Shown: positions 29,845 through 40,835, counted from the first letter of the stretch. The stretch is DNA of 52,167 nt from Nemertoderma westbladi (GCA_032718475.1 JAUCBJ010007355.1:1-52167); one strand, 5' to 3'. Notes: generated from the letters alone by a model not told the origin. Made by a program: numbers and translations.

Positions 29845-32643
29845 CTAGAGGCTTCCTAGAAGGGATAGGTGAGGGCAACTCGCACATCTAATAGCATGGA
29901 GCCGGTTGGAAGCAGGACCCCCGCAGTAGATACAGGTGCAGGCATCCCCAAGTTCGTGAAAGGGGGTTTTATTTCGGCATATTTTCCAATGGAAACCATG
30001 GACAGTTACTCGAGTTATGAGGTGTCGATTCTTTTGGCCGGGAGAGCGCCACTGTGATGTTGTAAATGCAGGGCCTTCGGAATAATTTTCTGCAACAAAT
30101 AAGCTTTCTTTTGTCTGGCGATGTAGTCGATATTGTTCTAGAACAGTAGGTTCAAACATTGAAGGATAACGCAGTGACAAATCTTCTATGTATGTGTTCG
30201 TTGGAATCATTTTCAGGGCCACGGTGGAAGATGCATTTTTTGGCAAACCAAGAAGACGTTTCACATAAGTTGATTTGATGATATCAATTTGTTTAAGGTT
30301 CGCGAGAGTAAAGAATTTGGCGATCTCTGTGAAGGCATAATTAACCATAGGGTCTATTTTCATTTGGAAGATAGTTAGACCAGTGTTAATAGAAACATGG
30401 TGAAGATCTTTTAGGCATCCTATTGCTGAGAAAGCTTTCCTTTTCTTCTGGTTTATGTGTCGTGAGAATGATAACGATGGTTGTAGGGTGACCCCTAGGT
30501 ACTCGTATTCGTTGCATAACGGTACTTGGACGCCGTTGTAGTAGAATATATCTGCCCTGGATGTTCGACCGCCTTTCCTAAATTTAATTATTTTAGTTTT
30601 CCCCATATTTAATTCCATCGAGTTTTTAATGGACCATTTGTAGAGTTCGTTTAGTGCGTTTTGGATATCACTGTTCTTTAGCGAGTATATAACCAGGTCG
30701 TCAGCAAAAAATATGAATCTTATGGTAGAAGCAATTTGTTGAAGAACTTGTGCCAGGTCCGCAATAAACATCAGGAAGCAAGTAGGTGACAAAGAATCCC
30801 CTTGCAAAATACCCCGAAGTTGAACAATTACATTAGAAAATTTGACACCGTCAAAGACTTTCACAGAGTTTTTCAAGAGGGCCTTTATTAGATTGAGTGT
30901 TTTTCCTTTGATGCCAAAGTTTTTGTAGATTTTATACACTAGAATAGTTCTGTTTACCATATCAAAGGCTTTTCTGAAGTCTATAAATAGGACAAATATT
31001 GTTCTCTGTGAGTTGTGTGACCTCGGGGCTTTGATTGTTGCAGATATATCCGATAGTAGAAGCTTTATAGCGTGTATGGTCGACCTTCCCTGTCGGAACC
31101 CGAACTGCATAGCTGGGAGTAGACCTTCTATATGTGCGATAACTCGTCTGTTGATAACCTTTGTGAGGATTTTAAGAAAAACACTAATGAGAGCTATTCC
31201 TCGATAGTTGTCCGGGACTGATTTGCTTCCCTTTCCTTTATATAGTAGTTTAATTATACTAATTGCCCAACTTATTGGAATTTTTCCGACGTTCAAACAT
31301 GCGTTGAAGAGGATCACTAGTATGTGGAGAATTAGTGGAAGTGATGCTTTCACGTGCTCGTAATATATTCTATCGGGCCCGCATGCCTTGTGGTTCGAAG
31401 TGCAGTTAACAGCTTCGGAGATTTCCGCCTCAGTAATTGGTTTATTGTACCAGGCATCATCCTCTTTCTCGGCGTCAGTTACTTCCGGGGTTTCATCAAT
31501 TCCTTCGGGGTTTGATTCCGTACCAATCAACTTCCTAAAGTGCTCCTCAAGCGTAAGACTGTCTATCGTGGCTGGGGAGTTATGGCTCTCTCCCTTGAGC
31601 AGTATCCACGGCGTGATTTCGGATTGTGCGAGTTTTTCTAATAGCTTGCTTTCTTCGTACTGAACCTTCTTACGTCGCAAGAGATCTTTATATTTCCTCC
31701 TGGCGATAAAGTAATTTTTTCGATCTGCTTCTGACCTGTTCGTTTGGTTTAGTTTGTTCAGTATTTGTTCTTTTGCACAGCGACATTCGATGTCGAACCA
31801 CGCTTTTCCATGGCGGTCAGTTAACTTTGGTTTGCAAGCAGCTCTTTCAAACAGTTTGGTTAGTTCATCTGTCGCCTCATCGATAGATACTTCCTCTAGA
31901 AGAGATTGTATCTCGGACTCGTCGATCAGTTGTTCTAGTAAACCTAGGTTTACTTTCCTGCTTAGTGGGTTCTCCGGTTTCTGGGGTTGAATAAGAGAGC
32001 AGTCCACAAAATCAATTTCTGTAGAAACACGTAGGTGTTTTCGCAGTGGATTCGCTGTGGTGGAGACATCTGAAACATTAATTCCTGAGTTTTGTGGGCA
32101 TCTCATCAACAGCAGATCTATTGTGCTCCGTCCCTGAGGCGATATGTAAGTATGTTGCTCTGGTTTGTTAAGGAGGGCAAAGCCCAGCGTCTTAAGTCCT
32201 TCTGTTAAGTCTTTCCCCCGAGTTCCTGAGTCTAAACGGCAGTTGAAATCTCCTCCGATAATAATTGTAGAATTTGGATCAGTATAGCTTAGCGCCTCGT
32301 TTATGGTGAGTAGATTCTCCTCCACAGGGGTGTCGGGTTTGGAATAGAATAGGAGTACGATAGCAGGGGTTGTTTTAAGTACCATGTACGTAGATGTCGA
32401 TTTAATAAGTGATGGTGACAAATCAGGTTTGGATAATATCATTAGACCACCAACTGGGCGGCCACGCGCTGGCTTTGTGGCCGGTTGGATAAAGGCATAG
32501 TGGCTCTCTATGGATACCAGATTCTGGTTCCAACATAGAGTTTCAGTTAGTAGAATGAGATCAGATTTTTCAATTATTTCCTCTGCCGGTATATGATTTT
32601 GAATGTATTCATATCCTTCAATGTTCCACAGTGAATGTTTCAC
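29845..32643 (-). CDS. LINE E ORF2: APE endonuclease, RT, C-terminal zinc finger
   Basis: 932 codons without a break. The endonuclease (about residues 1-230) shows WNIEG, LILLTETLCW, IIGGDFNCRLD and STIDLLL; the usual Ser-Asp-His is PLRKHLRV, keeping the His but not the Asp. The RT (about 390-680) shows NHKACGPDRI, NYRGIALISVFLKIL, GFRQGRST, FIDFRKAFDMVN, GILQGDSLSP and FFADDLVIY. The C-terminus has a CCHC-type finger (CIYCGGPASNRLHAIRC). The codon at 32643 is GTG, not ATG; the same frame runs back four codons to the UGA that ends ORF1, so translation probably does not start here. The clade is uncertain (the finger suggests the I/R1-like side of LINE diversity). Confidence 0.9.
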   Translation of the reverse strand: MKHSLWNIEGYEYIQNHIPAEEIIEKSDLILLTETLCWNQNLVSIESHYAFIQPATKPARGRPVGGLMILSKPDLSPSLIKSTSTYMVLKTTPAIVLLFYSKPDTPVEENLLTINEALSYTDPNSTIIIGGDFNCRLDSGTRGKDLTEGLKTLGFALLNKPEQHTYISPQGRSTIDLLLMRCPQNSGINVSDVSTTANPLRKHLRVSTEIDFVDCSLIQPQKPENPLSRKVNLGLLEQLIDESEIQSLLEEVSIDEATDELTKLFERAACKPKLTDRHGKAWFDIECRCAKEQILNKLNQTNRSEADRKNYFIARRKYKDLLRRKKVQYEESKLLEKLAQSEITPWILLKGESHNSPATIDSLTLEEHFRKLIGTESNPEGIDETPEVTDAEKEDDAWYNKPITEAEISEAVNCTSNHKACGPDRIYYEHVKASLPLILHILVILFNACLNVGKIPISWAISIIKLLYKGKGSKSVPDNYRGIALISVFLKILTKVINRRVIAHIEGLLPAMQFGFRQGRSTIHAIKLLLSDISATIKAPRSHNSQRTIFVLFIDFRKAFDMVNRTILVYKIYKNFGIKGKTLNLIKALLKNSVKVFDGVKFSNVIVQLRGILQGDSLSPTCFLMFIADLAQVLQQIASTIRFIFFADDLVIYSLKNSDIQNALNELYKWSIKNSMELNMGKTKIIKFRKGGRTSRADIFYYNGVQVPLCNEYEYLGVTLQPSLSFSRHINQKKRKAFSAIGCLKDLHHVSINTGLTIFQMKIDPMVNYAFTEIAKFFTLANLKQIDIIKSTYVKRLLGLPKNASSTVALKMIPTNTYIEDLSLRYPSMFEPTVLEQYRLHRQTKESLFVAENYSEGPAFTTSQWRSPGQKNRHLITRVTVHGFHWKICRNKTPFHELGDACTCIYCGGPASNRLHAIRCASCPHLSLLGSL

Positions 32644-32652
32644 TTTTGTAGA

Positions 32653-32658
32653 TAGTCA
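32653..32658 (-). promoter_or_regulatory. UGA-CUA stop context between ORF1 and ORF2
   Basis: On the minus strand ORF1 ends ACT TCC GAT TGA and the next codons are CTA TCT ACA AAA, in the same frame as ORF2. UGA followed by CUA is the best-known leaky stop context in animals and some RNA viruses. Readthrough would give an ORF1-ORF2 fusion. Confidence 0.6.
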
Positions 32659-33339
32659 ATCGGAAGTTGTGTGTGTTGTACCGGTACCATTATTATAATG
32701 CTCTGATCCGGAAGGTGGTCGCTGTCGTGGTCGGAGTCCAAATTCTGCTCGCTCCGCGCTGGAAAATATGTAGTTTTTAACTGATATGCCTTCTTCCCAC
32801 AAATCAGGGTTCATGATATTCTCTCGGTCAGACTGGTCACACAAAATGTGAAATGCACGGTGCCATGATTCTGGGTGGGTTGGTAGACCGCGAATCTTTA
32901 CGAACGGGATTTCTTCGCTTTCGAGGAAAGTGCCGATTGATTGTTCCGTTTCATCGAGTGCCACGCTGCCCACGAAGATATGGGCTTGGCGGGGGATTGC
33001 AGTTGGCGGTGCACGGTTTGTTGTGGCAGCTCTAATTGGGCTGCCTACTCTGGTTCCGTGGACGCGGGACGGTTGACGTGTGAATCTGTTCGAGGTTGGT
33101 TCAGTTCCTTCAGCAATGTTTGCCGGGGGATTTAAAGTTATGTTTCTGTTACTCATGTGCGGGGTGCGAGTTTGGTGGGATCCTGTGGTTGTTTGGCCAC
33201 TGGGGCCGATATGTCTAGCGCTACCACCGAGAGTGGGAGGGGGATTTCGCAAAAGACGCCTATTTAAAATTTGTTTAAAACGCTTTGGGGGGGTGGGGGG
33301 TTCCGTGTCATCAGAAAATGACACTATATTACGGGTCAT
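32656..33339 (-). CDS. LINE E ORF1 (RRM-like RNA-binding protein)
   Basis: The frame opens at 33369, but the first 10 codons lie in the repeated 5' UTR unit; Met at 33339 (MTRNIVSFSDD) is the better start, giving 227 codons. The N-terminal half is Pro/Arg/Thr-rich and disordered. From about residue 125 (RQAHIFVGSVALDETEQSI) it looks like the RRM-type domain of LINE ORF1 proteins, with AFHILCDQ and the DLWEEGISVKNY block common at its end. Such proteins coat LINE RNA. The tail is Gly/Thr-rich up to UGA. Confidence 0.7.
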   Translation of the reverse strand: MTRNIVSFSDDTEPPTPPKRFKQILNRRLLRNPPPTLGGSARHIGPSGQTTTGSHQTRTPHMSNRNITLNPPANIAEGTEPTSNRFTRQPSRVHGTRVGSPIRAATTNRAPPTAIPRQAHIFVGSVALDETEQSIGTFLESEEIPFVKIRGLPTHPESWHRAFHILCDQSDRENIMNPDLWEEGISVKNYIFSSAERAEFGLRPRQRPPSGSEHYNNGTGTTHTTSD

Positions 33340-33349
33340 GGTGTACTGG

Positions 33350-33660
33350 TTGATTATCCCAAGTTTCAATCAGAATTTCAGGCAGTTGCTAGGGAAAGGT
33401 CACCTTGTTGCTAAGGAAACGTGTATCAGAACCGATGTCACTACTAACCATCTTCTATTCCTAGACAGGTTGATTATCCCAGGTTTCAATCATACATTAA
33501 TTTACAGCGGTTGCTAGGGAAAAATGTACACGACTTCTATTTTTAAACCAACCCACTTATATAATCGTAATTTTTCTATATGGCGAGTTTCAATAACAGA
33601 TACGACCAAAAGTATTCGGTTGCTATGAAAAAGTCACCCTGTTGCTAGGGAAGTAGTCAA
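33350..33660 (-). repeat. ~119-bp tandem units in the LINE E 5' UTR
   Basis: TTGATTATCCCAAGTTTCAA at 33350 recurs at 33470 (120 bp on), and a degenerate third GAGTTTCAATAACAGATA at about 33586. Each is followed by GTTGCTAGGGAAA. They resemble the promoter monomers some LINEs stack at their 5' end. Confidence 0.7.
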
Positions 33661-33700
33661 TTCTAAAGGTACACAGGCTCAGATTAATCTACATATTTTT

Positions 33701-34920
33701 TTACATATATATATAAAATAGTCACATTTTTCATGCTTTTGTCAGGCAATTAACGATTTTGCTATATTTTAGCTAATACACAATTATTGCAAATCGAAAG
33801 AAAAATTACGGAAAACGGGTTGTGGACCACGGACTTTTGGGATTGCTTGAAAAACAGATGGAAAAACAGATGTTCGACTCTTCATTGTGCAGAGGCGGAA
33901 TATGAGGACACTGCGACCGACTATGGAAGCAAATGAGAAAGATGTAAACGATGGTAACGAGTGATAAATGGGCCACTTACTGTGGCAAAATGGTAGGAAT
34001 TACAAGCAAAAGAAAAAAAGCATATTTTCGCAAAAGTGCAAACCATTCGAAGTGAAGCACATAATGGTTTGTTGACAACATAACTGGAGTCAGCACATAA
34101 TGGTTTATTGACAACATAACTGGAGTCTAGGATCGGCATGGAGTCAGCACACTACAGAGGGTCTTTGGAGTCATTCAAAACAACAAATTATGAGGAAGGC
34201 TAAAAGGGACAACCAAGTTTCGGTGGATTCAACTCCCCAAAAACTCGTCATTCAACGCCCTAATTGAACTGATAATTAGTAATCCTATTAATTATACTGT
34301 GATATTAGATAATGGATATGTCCATGCTTTACTTTAACATAAAGAAACAAAAACAATTCATTGGCTATTAATATAACAGCCTTTTGAATCTTCTCTGCAG
34401 GTTAAATTTTTTTCGAAAAAAAAGGCAAGAAATGTTCTAAAACATTAAAAAAAAAACAAAAAGAAGCAAGTTTAAAAAAATTTCATTTTTTCAATTAAAT
34501 GTTCTAGAACAAAAAATATTTATTTCATAACAATAATTTGTTTTAAAAATGAATATAAATTATGTTCTAGAACATTAAAAAAATGTTCTAAAAAATTTTT
34601 ATTTAATAAAAAAATAATAGCAAAAACTAGCTAGTATAAAAAATATCTGGTCTATGGATGGGTACCCAAGCTGTAATAATGCGGTTTACTATGCGGTAAT
34701 CTAAACCCACAAGTTAAAAGCTGGTGAATTCCGGCTGCATGGCCTAATTGTTTAGGGCGCATTGGCTGGAATTTAGTCTTAAAATGTCAGTGTTACCTAT
34801 ACTAATTTTTGTCATTCCCAGAAGAGGAAATCTTACCCGACTCGGCCAGACATTTATAAACTGTATAATGATACCGAATTTCACGTTCGATTTCGGTTTT
34901 GCAAGGACTATTTTCGGAAT
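33701..34920. other. AT-rich spacer with short repeats
   Basis: No gene. It contains a 36-bp tandem duplication (34057-34128, GCACATAATGGTTT...) and four near-palindromic ATGTTCTARAACA motifs at 34431-34590. Confidence 0.5.
34057..34128. repeat. 36-bp tandem duplication
   Basis: Two units beginning GCACATAATGGTTT, differing by one base (TTTG/TTTA). Confidence 0.85.
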
Positions 34921-34934
34921 ATTTGAACCATATT

Positions 34935-35194
34935 GAATGGGAGAATCTTTTAGGCTCGTTAAGCCAAGGAATGCCTGGTCACCACCATGGGTGATCTTCC
35001 ACAGTAAACCCTTCTACTCTGTTTCCCAAGTTGCCTTGGTTCCCATTTATCGACCACTGAAAGATGAAAGCCGGGGTTGGGCTAGGCTGCAGCACTGTGC
35101 CCAAATAGTGCTGCCCCATCCAGGGATCGAACCAGGGCTACCTAATTAGAAGCCCAGGAATGTTACCACTAGACCAAGCTGCCACTTTGATTGA
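34935..35194 (-). mobile_element. tRNA-derived SINE, copy 1
   Basis: 260 bp flanked by the exact 14-bp duplication ATTTGAACCATATT (34921-34934 and 35195-35208). On the minus strand it starts with a tRNA-like head: A box CTTGGTCTAGTGGTAAC, B box GGTTCGATCCC (35123-35133). It then has a body with GGAACCAAG-type sequence and a conserved end TGGAAGATCACC. Copy 2 is at 49691-49936. It is transcribed by RNA polymerase III when active and moved by a LINE partner. Confidence 0.88.
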
Positions 35195-35281
35195 ATTTGA
35201 ACCATATTATTATGTATAATATATTATGTATATGGTTGATTATCCTCAAAAGTGGCCAATGGGGGTGTTCGAGATTTCTAC

Positions 35282-37065
35282 TCAAATTATTATTATTATT
35301 TTCATACCATGTTTATATAGTAAGAAACATGTACAACAGAGTAAATACTAGCACAAAGAATTAACAAATACAATTAGGCCTACGTATAATAAGCAATAAT
35401 ATACACAGAAATTCGTAATAGAAAATGCGAAAAAATTCGTATAACTAGTCCCCACACACTGAATTTATAATTAGATCGATCTCATCACGGTTAAAACCCA
35501 AAATATCGATTTCATTATTGCGGTAATTAAGTAGTTCTTTAATTAATTGAATAGCGCCCGGATCCCCGTTTTTATACCACTTTCTTGATGCTACCTGCTT
35601 GGACATGAGCTTCAGTTCAACTCTTGACAAAAGTTTCCAATGCGGCGGAAGTTAACCCCACTGACTGTTCTACAATCCGGCAGAGAGACATTCGCGAGAA
35701 ATCTGACACATAATTTATTGCTGTTGAGGAGAGACTGTGCAAAAGAAACAAACCGGCTGCAAATCATTGACATCGGATGCGGAAAAGTACACAAACCCTC
35801 CACAATATAACAATGAGTTTTGTAGGGAAGGTTGTAGACCGTACGGACATTAATATTCCACGCGCGACCCACACGCTGCGCTCCATCCGACCAGATATCC
35901 CACAAACTGCTACCATACAAACACATCGCATATGTTCTTTGTATTTCAAACAAACACGATGGGTATGAGAATGAAAATTCCTGGTGTAAACTCCGTAATT
36001 TGCCTATAATTTGTCCTCTCTTACGAGTCATGTCTTGATCAAAGCTGCAGTTATAATCAACAACATTGCCAAGGTGCATCGCCTTCTTAACCCACGGAAG
36101 CTTAACTCCATCAAGTTTAACGTTATTACTAGGCGCAGACCAACGTTTTACAAACTGGATACACTTTGATTTGCTTTTTGCTGGGTAACTATCGCGGCTG
36201 AATTTTAATTTGTATTTCAAAGAGAATTCCTCACAAATCGAGATCATAAATTGTAGACCAACTATTGTAGGACATAATAACAATAAGTCATCGGCATATG
36301 CCAATACAACGAAATACACTGAACTGATACTGCAACCAACCTTGGACTTACGAAGAGCCACAATCAGTTTGTCTACAATGATACAAAAAAGAACCGGCGA
36401 GGCTACCGAACCCTGCCTGACGCCATTCGAAACCAAAAAATTATCCGATAAATTGTTACCCCATTTAACACAACATGACTGTTCCTTGTACATCCACAGA
36501 AGCACCCTTACAAACAAAACCGAAAAACCTTTCTTTAGTAACTCCATAAATAATGTTACCCAATCCACCATATCGAACCAATGCCAATACCAATGGAACA
36601 AGAGAACAAGTTAGAAGGTACTTAGGGACAAACCCATGAATGAGAAAGCTATTGAACATTGTCGCAATGTGTGAGTGTAGTAATTCTCCTCCATTAATCA
36701 GACAATCGGAATTAAAATCAAAAAGAACATCAGATTTCGAATGTTTCAGTTTGAGTATAGCTGCTCTGACAAGTTCTGGAGTGATTTTATCCGAATCATG
36801 AACTGAGTAGCTGCTCAATTTAACAATAATTTCTGGTCTAGCGCTTTACTATCTGTACCATATTCCTGGTTGAATAGCCTCGAGTAAATCGATGCAAAAT
36901 TACCTGCAATCCCCTTACCATCTGCAATTCCATCAATGGTAAGTCTACAAGACCAATCTCATTGAAAAATGATTGTACTGTACGAACATGTGCCGTGGAT
37001 CGCACAAAATCGGTATTCAGATCTCCCGCTAGCAATGTAAGGGGCGAACCGGAAAATTTTGCCAT
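35282..37065 (-). pseudogene. Degraded LINE ('LINE F'), EN fragment + RT
   Basis: Minus strand. An endonuclease piece at 37065-36950 (LTLLAGDLNTDF, HVRTVQSFFNEIGLVDL) is followed by a deletion, an RT start at 36780 (ITPELVRAAILKLKHSKSD) and a frameshift near 36600. The main RT frame (36601-35612) follows with SNGVRQGSVASPVLF, VLAYADDLLLLCP and AKSKSKCIQF. Another shift near 35620 leads to the C-terminal tail ending DEIDLIINSVCGD (35445). A (AAT)n 3' tail lies at 35282-35296. The style resembles LINEs common in echinoderms and lancelets. It is not functional. Confidence 0.75.
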
Positions 37066-38200
37066 TCCAACATAATATTATAGTTATACATCATTTTATA
37101 CATAATTACGTACAAAGAGTTTTGTAAACACTTTGAATGGTTCTCGAGTTATGATTGTTCAAAGTTAGAAAAGTCGGAAATTTAGTGTCCTGAAGTCGAC
37201 TCTGACTAGAGGTTACAAGATTTTACAAGAAATTATGTCCCTGCTGTAATACATACATGCTCACCACCCCCCCCCCCCACACACCTGATAATAATAATAA
37301 TGTAAACCTATTTGAAATCTCCAGTCTTTATTATGTATACACGTAAAATTTCATATTCGCTGCAGGCTGTAGGTTGAACAAACAAAGCCAAAAATGTAAA
37401 GCATAAACGTCCACCACTGTAGTGATTTTAGATTCTCTATTAAAGTTTACATATGTGTCAGTCAAATGCTTTTGTGGAAATAAGGGTCTATGATATAACG
37501 CTAATGATATAACGTGAAACAGAGTTTATTCCATTTAATTTATTGCGAGGCCTTTCGGGACTAATCCCCTCAGGCATAATTAATAAAATCATCATAAAAA
37601 TAAAATCAAATAATTTCAATACACAAGATACACGTTCGTGGGGCCTTCGCGCAGCACGAAGTGAGCAAAGCTTTTAGCATATGGGCACAATTAACGAGTT
37701 GTGTTAGCGCATTTGATAAAATATGTTCTTTCACTCTCAATTTTTATATATTGTGACTTCTTCCTGTTACTTAATAAACCATGCAAAATGAAGCAAAATG
37801 TCCGGTCTGATACACTGAGCGGGGTGGCGCTAGTGTACCTTCAACAAAGGGCCGCTCACTGTATCTGTTTATTCTACCCATTTTTCCCTTCATGCCTTGA
37901 TTTGCTCTATATTTTATTTAGTTCGATACGGTATTTGATTATCTATTGTAACTGTGATATGATTCTGGGAGGGTGTGATAACACAGTATAACAAGCAAAT
38001 GTCTGACTAATTAATGCTGTAAGAACTCAAGTCTGGTGATTGTGTTTCCCTTTAGAGGAAAGGTATTGTGACAAGTCTTTTGTCTATTATATTGATATCA
38101 CTACAGTATTCAATTTGTGACAACTCTCAATCGTGATGTAATTAATAATAAGAGTTTTGCTTATAATAATGGTCTGAAATGTGGCCATATATTAATTATT
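37066..38200. other. Stretch without a recognised gene
   Basis: Poly-C (12) at 37267-37278 is followed by a short (AAT)n run. GGCCTTTCGGGACTAATCCC near 37551 forms a short hairpin with CTCAGGC. No coding frame of interest. Confidence 0.4.
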
Positions 38201-39960
38201 CAGTAAGTCAGAGGTATGACAACACACAATGAAAAGTCCAGTAGTATACCGCTTACCGGACCCTAGTAACGATGTATCTTACCGTAAGATCCAGTAGTGT
38301 ATACGGGCTCGTACAGTATCTGGCAACAAATCCCAGTCCAGGGTGTCTAAATAAACAGATACAAATACGTGAACAACTACTGGCGAGGAACAGAGCCTCG
38401 TGTCTATTCTAATACGTGGGCGAGTCAAATGCCCGGCGAACTAGACAAAACAGGATACCCGTCCTCTAACCGGTGAGGCAGATGTACAGTCTACGGTGAC
38501 AGACCAAACTCACGAGGAAACAATCCCCGCGCAGCGAATCCTAACTATCGCTAACGGACCTAAATACCGTAAACTTGCCGTGGTGTGATTTATATGGTTT
38601 ATATACGAGCTAGTGGATTAACAGACTAGCGAATCAATACTGACCGTACTAATCAGTCAAAAGGGGGTAGTACCTAAAGTAACGATACTGCTGCTCAGGC
38701 AAAACAACAGTCTAAACGGGTCGTGCCTAAGTAATAATACTGTCGCTCAAATATAACAGTCTAATAAGTAAATACTCCTCTTTGCTATAAACTAAATATC
38801 AGATCCTAAATTTACAAACTACGAATGGTAAAACTGCAGAATAGATCCTGTCTGAAAGTAACCTAAAGTAAACTATAACTAGTAGAGCTCTAAGGGTACA
38901 TATGTTTTAGGGCGCGTGTGTGTGTGTGTATTACAAATAAAACAATTTTGGTGTACTCCATTGTACTAGGTTTTAGTGAATTTTGACCGAAACAATACTG
39001 GGCGCTAGCTACTAAAATAAGCTAGTCGCGCTCTGTAGGGCTTAATACTTACAAATGACATCAAAGCTCTCTCCTTTCTATCCACAACTCAACCGGGCAA
39101 TTACGGTGTTAGTAACTACTCCCGTGATCGGCATAAATCACAGATTCTGGTTGTAAGATAAGAAATAGGTGTTAATTGCTACCGTACGTTAGCTGATCTG
39201 GTATACAATTTGATTCTAGAATTTTGTTGCCGCGGTGGTTAGCAGCAATACCTATCAGTACGTGGCAAGGCGCGGTAGGATATTAATAAAACCTCCCTAG
39301 GCCAAGCGTGTGCCGCTAGCAGAAATACTCCTTGCCTGATCAAGTAACGCGGGCTCAGGCAGGGGGGGGGGGGGGGGGGGTACTAATGTATGAGCTACAA
39401 AGTGAACCGGTACCGAACTGTCAGTACTGCACGTCACTAAATTATGGAACGTATGCTGCCTGTACCTAAAGTGTACTTACGTACTGACGAATAGCAATAG
39501 TTCACACCTGTAGGGAAGACAGGTTAATCCGGGGACTTGTAGTACTGGTTCTGCCTGAATCTAAATTACTTGATCGTAAATTTTGCGGCGTCCCAGGATG
39601 GCGTCACGCTTACCCTGATCTATAGGTCTTACGGCGGGCAAGGGCATCAAACAAAGTCTTACCTTCCTCTGAATCGGGCGCTGCATAGCAAAGGTGGAGT
39701 ATTTCAAAGGGGGCGAAGGGGGCGCGCGGGCTAATCTAATGTGGGCGCTAGGGTGTTGTGGACATCTTTCCCTGCGTTTCTGACGGCCTAACGGTTTAGG
39801 CAGCCATCTCCCAAATGCTTGACTGTCCCAATGGTGGACACGTCAAAATATACATGTTCAAAGTTTACAGTATATTTGCGTAATTTACAAAGAGTTATCA
39901 AACAAATTAACGTAAAGCTTAATTAACTAATATTAATACTAAAGTGTGTTAGAAGTATAA
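38201..39960. other. 1.8-kb ORF-less region downstream of a promoter-like block
   Basis: GC content is higher than in its surroundings, yet no frame above about 60 codons is credible. A degenerate ~57-bp tandem duplication lies at 38666-38775 (CCTAAAGTAACGATACTG / CCTAAGTAATAATACTG). On the minus strand AGAGGAAG|GTAAGA at about 39664 is a textbook splice donor, and the 60 codons before it are open (ending MQRPIQRK). It may be the first exon and intron of a host transcript, or part of a large LTR or non-coding retroelement. A poly-G run of 19 is at 39362-39380. Confidence 0.35.
39362..39380. repeat. Poly-G tract (19)
   Basis: An uninterrupted run of G. Confidence 0.8.
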
Positions 39961-39964
39961 GATA

Positions 39965-40140
39965 CAAGTTATAAGTGATAACCGAAGGCAAACCAGCCCT
40001 TATATAGCAAATCTGGGACATAGAATCCGCTAGAACCTTCCAGAGCATTCCATGGCCTCACATTGGAGCAATAAGATGTTCTATGCCCTATGATTGGCCC
40101 AACTCATCGTTCCACATGTTGTACGCACTTCATTGGCTTA
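39965..40140 (-). promoter_or_regulatory. TATA/CCAAT promoter-like block
   Basis: On the minus strand TATATAAGG (39998-40006) is preceded by three CCAAT boxes (complements of ATTGG at 40062, 40093 and 40132). An array like a heat-shock element (GAACCTTCCAGAGCATTC, 40033-40050) lies between them. The spacing is right for RNA polymerase II with a start near 39970, reading into 39.9-38.2 kb. Confidence 0.45.
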
Positions 40141-40182
40141 TCAAATCAATCAGAGCGAAAATAAATAGCCCAAAATGCAAAC

Positions 40183-40258
40183 TTCCCGACCAGGATTCGA
40201 ACTCGTAACCTATCTGTAATGTAACCAACGCCTTAACCATCTGACCACTGCGCCAATA
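40183..40258 (-). repeat. tRNA-like sequence (SINE head or tRNA pseudogene)
   Basis: The minus strand has an A-box region TGGCGCAGTGGTCAGATGG followed by TTAAGGCG, as in Leu/Ser-type tRNAs, and a B box GAGTTCGAATCC (40194-40205). The T stem is poorly paired and no clear anticodon arm forms, so a working tRNA gene is unlikely. Confidence 0.6.
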
Positions 40259-40835
40259 GAGTCACCTATGGATTAATGTGTACCAATATGAATAGGCATA
40301 TTATTACATTACTGTAATTTAATTAAAATACGTCGGATTTTTGAAAGTTTTTTACGTTACGCTACAAATGCTACTTAATAGTGAAATAATCCATCAACGC
40401 TCCATGAAAACAGTAAGTAAGACTGTTTTCACGAATCGAAATACAAATTATTAACTAAATATCTCTTAGGTCTAATAGTGGGGCCTAAAATACAAAATAA
40501 TCACTATTTATCTATTGCTTACTTAATATTGCAGGTACGGCGTAAATACAATCTATCATACATACAAAATACAAATTTACCAATCAACTTTAGTGCATAA
40601 AATACAAAAAAGGAAGGGCTTTCGGTTATCAAAATAAACAAATTAAACAAATTAGAACAAATAATTTCAAACCTTTCGATAATCTTTTATTTATTACAAA
40701 TATACATAATAAACTTTCCAAATTAAATCAGTTCAATATAAACAAATGTGCTAATAATTTTCAAATAAGTCTTAAAGTGTCCACCTGATGATCTTAAAAG
40801 TCTGGATATCTTCTCCTGAGCACTGATTGCTAACG

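Larger units (their letters stand above)
29684..33700 (-). mobile_element. Apparently complete two-ORF LINE ('LINE E')
   Basis: In minus-strand order: a 5' untranslated region with about 119-bp repeats (33350-33700), ORF1 (33339-32656), ORF2 (32643-29845), a 145-bp 3' UTR with hairpin ACCCCGCTCGGGGT, and a 14-base poly(A) (29684-29697). Both frames are intact. The 5' boundary is approximate because no target duplication could be identified. The 3' end abuts the 3' end of LINE D, tail to tail. Confidence 0.8.

Noticed and set aside
35111-35186. A genuine tRNA gene
   Set aside because: A and B boxes are present, but the segment is the head of a 260-bp repeat with target duplications and a second dispersed copy, so it is a SINE.
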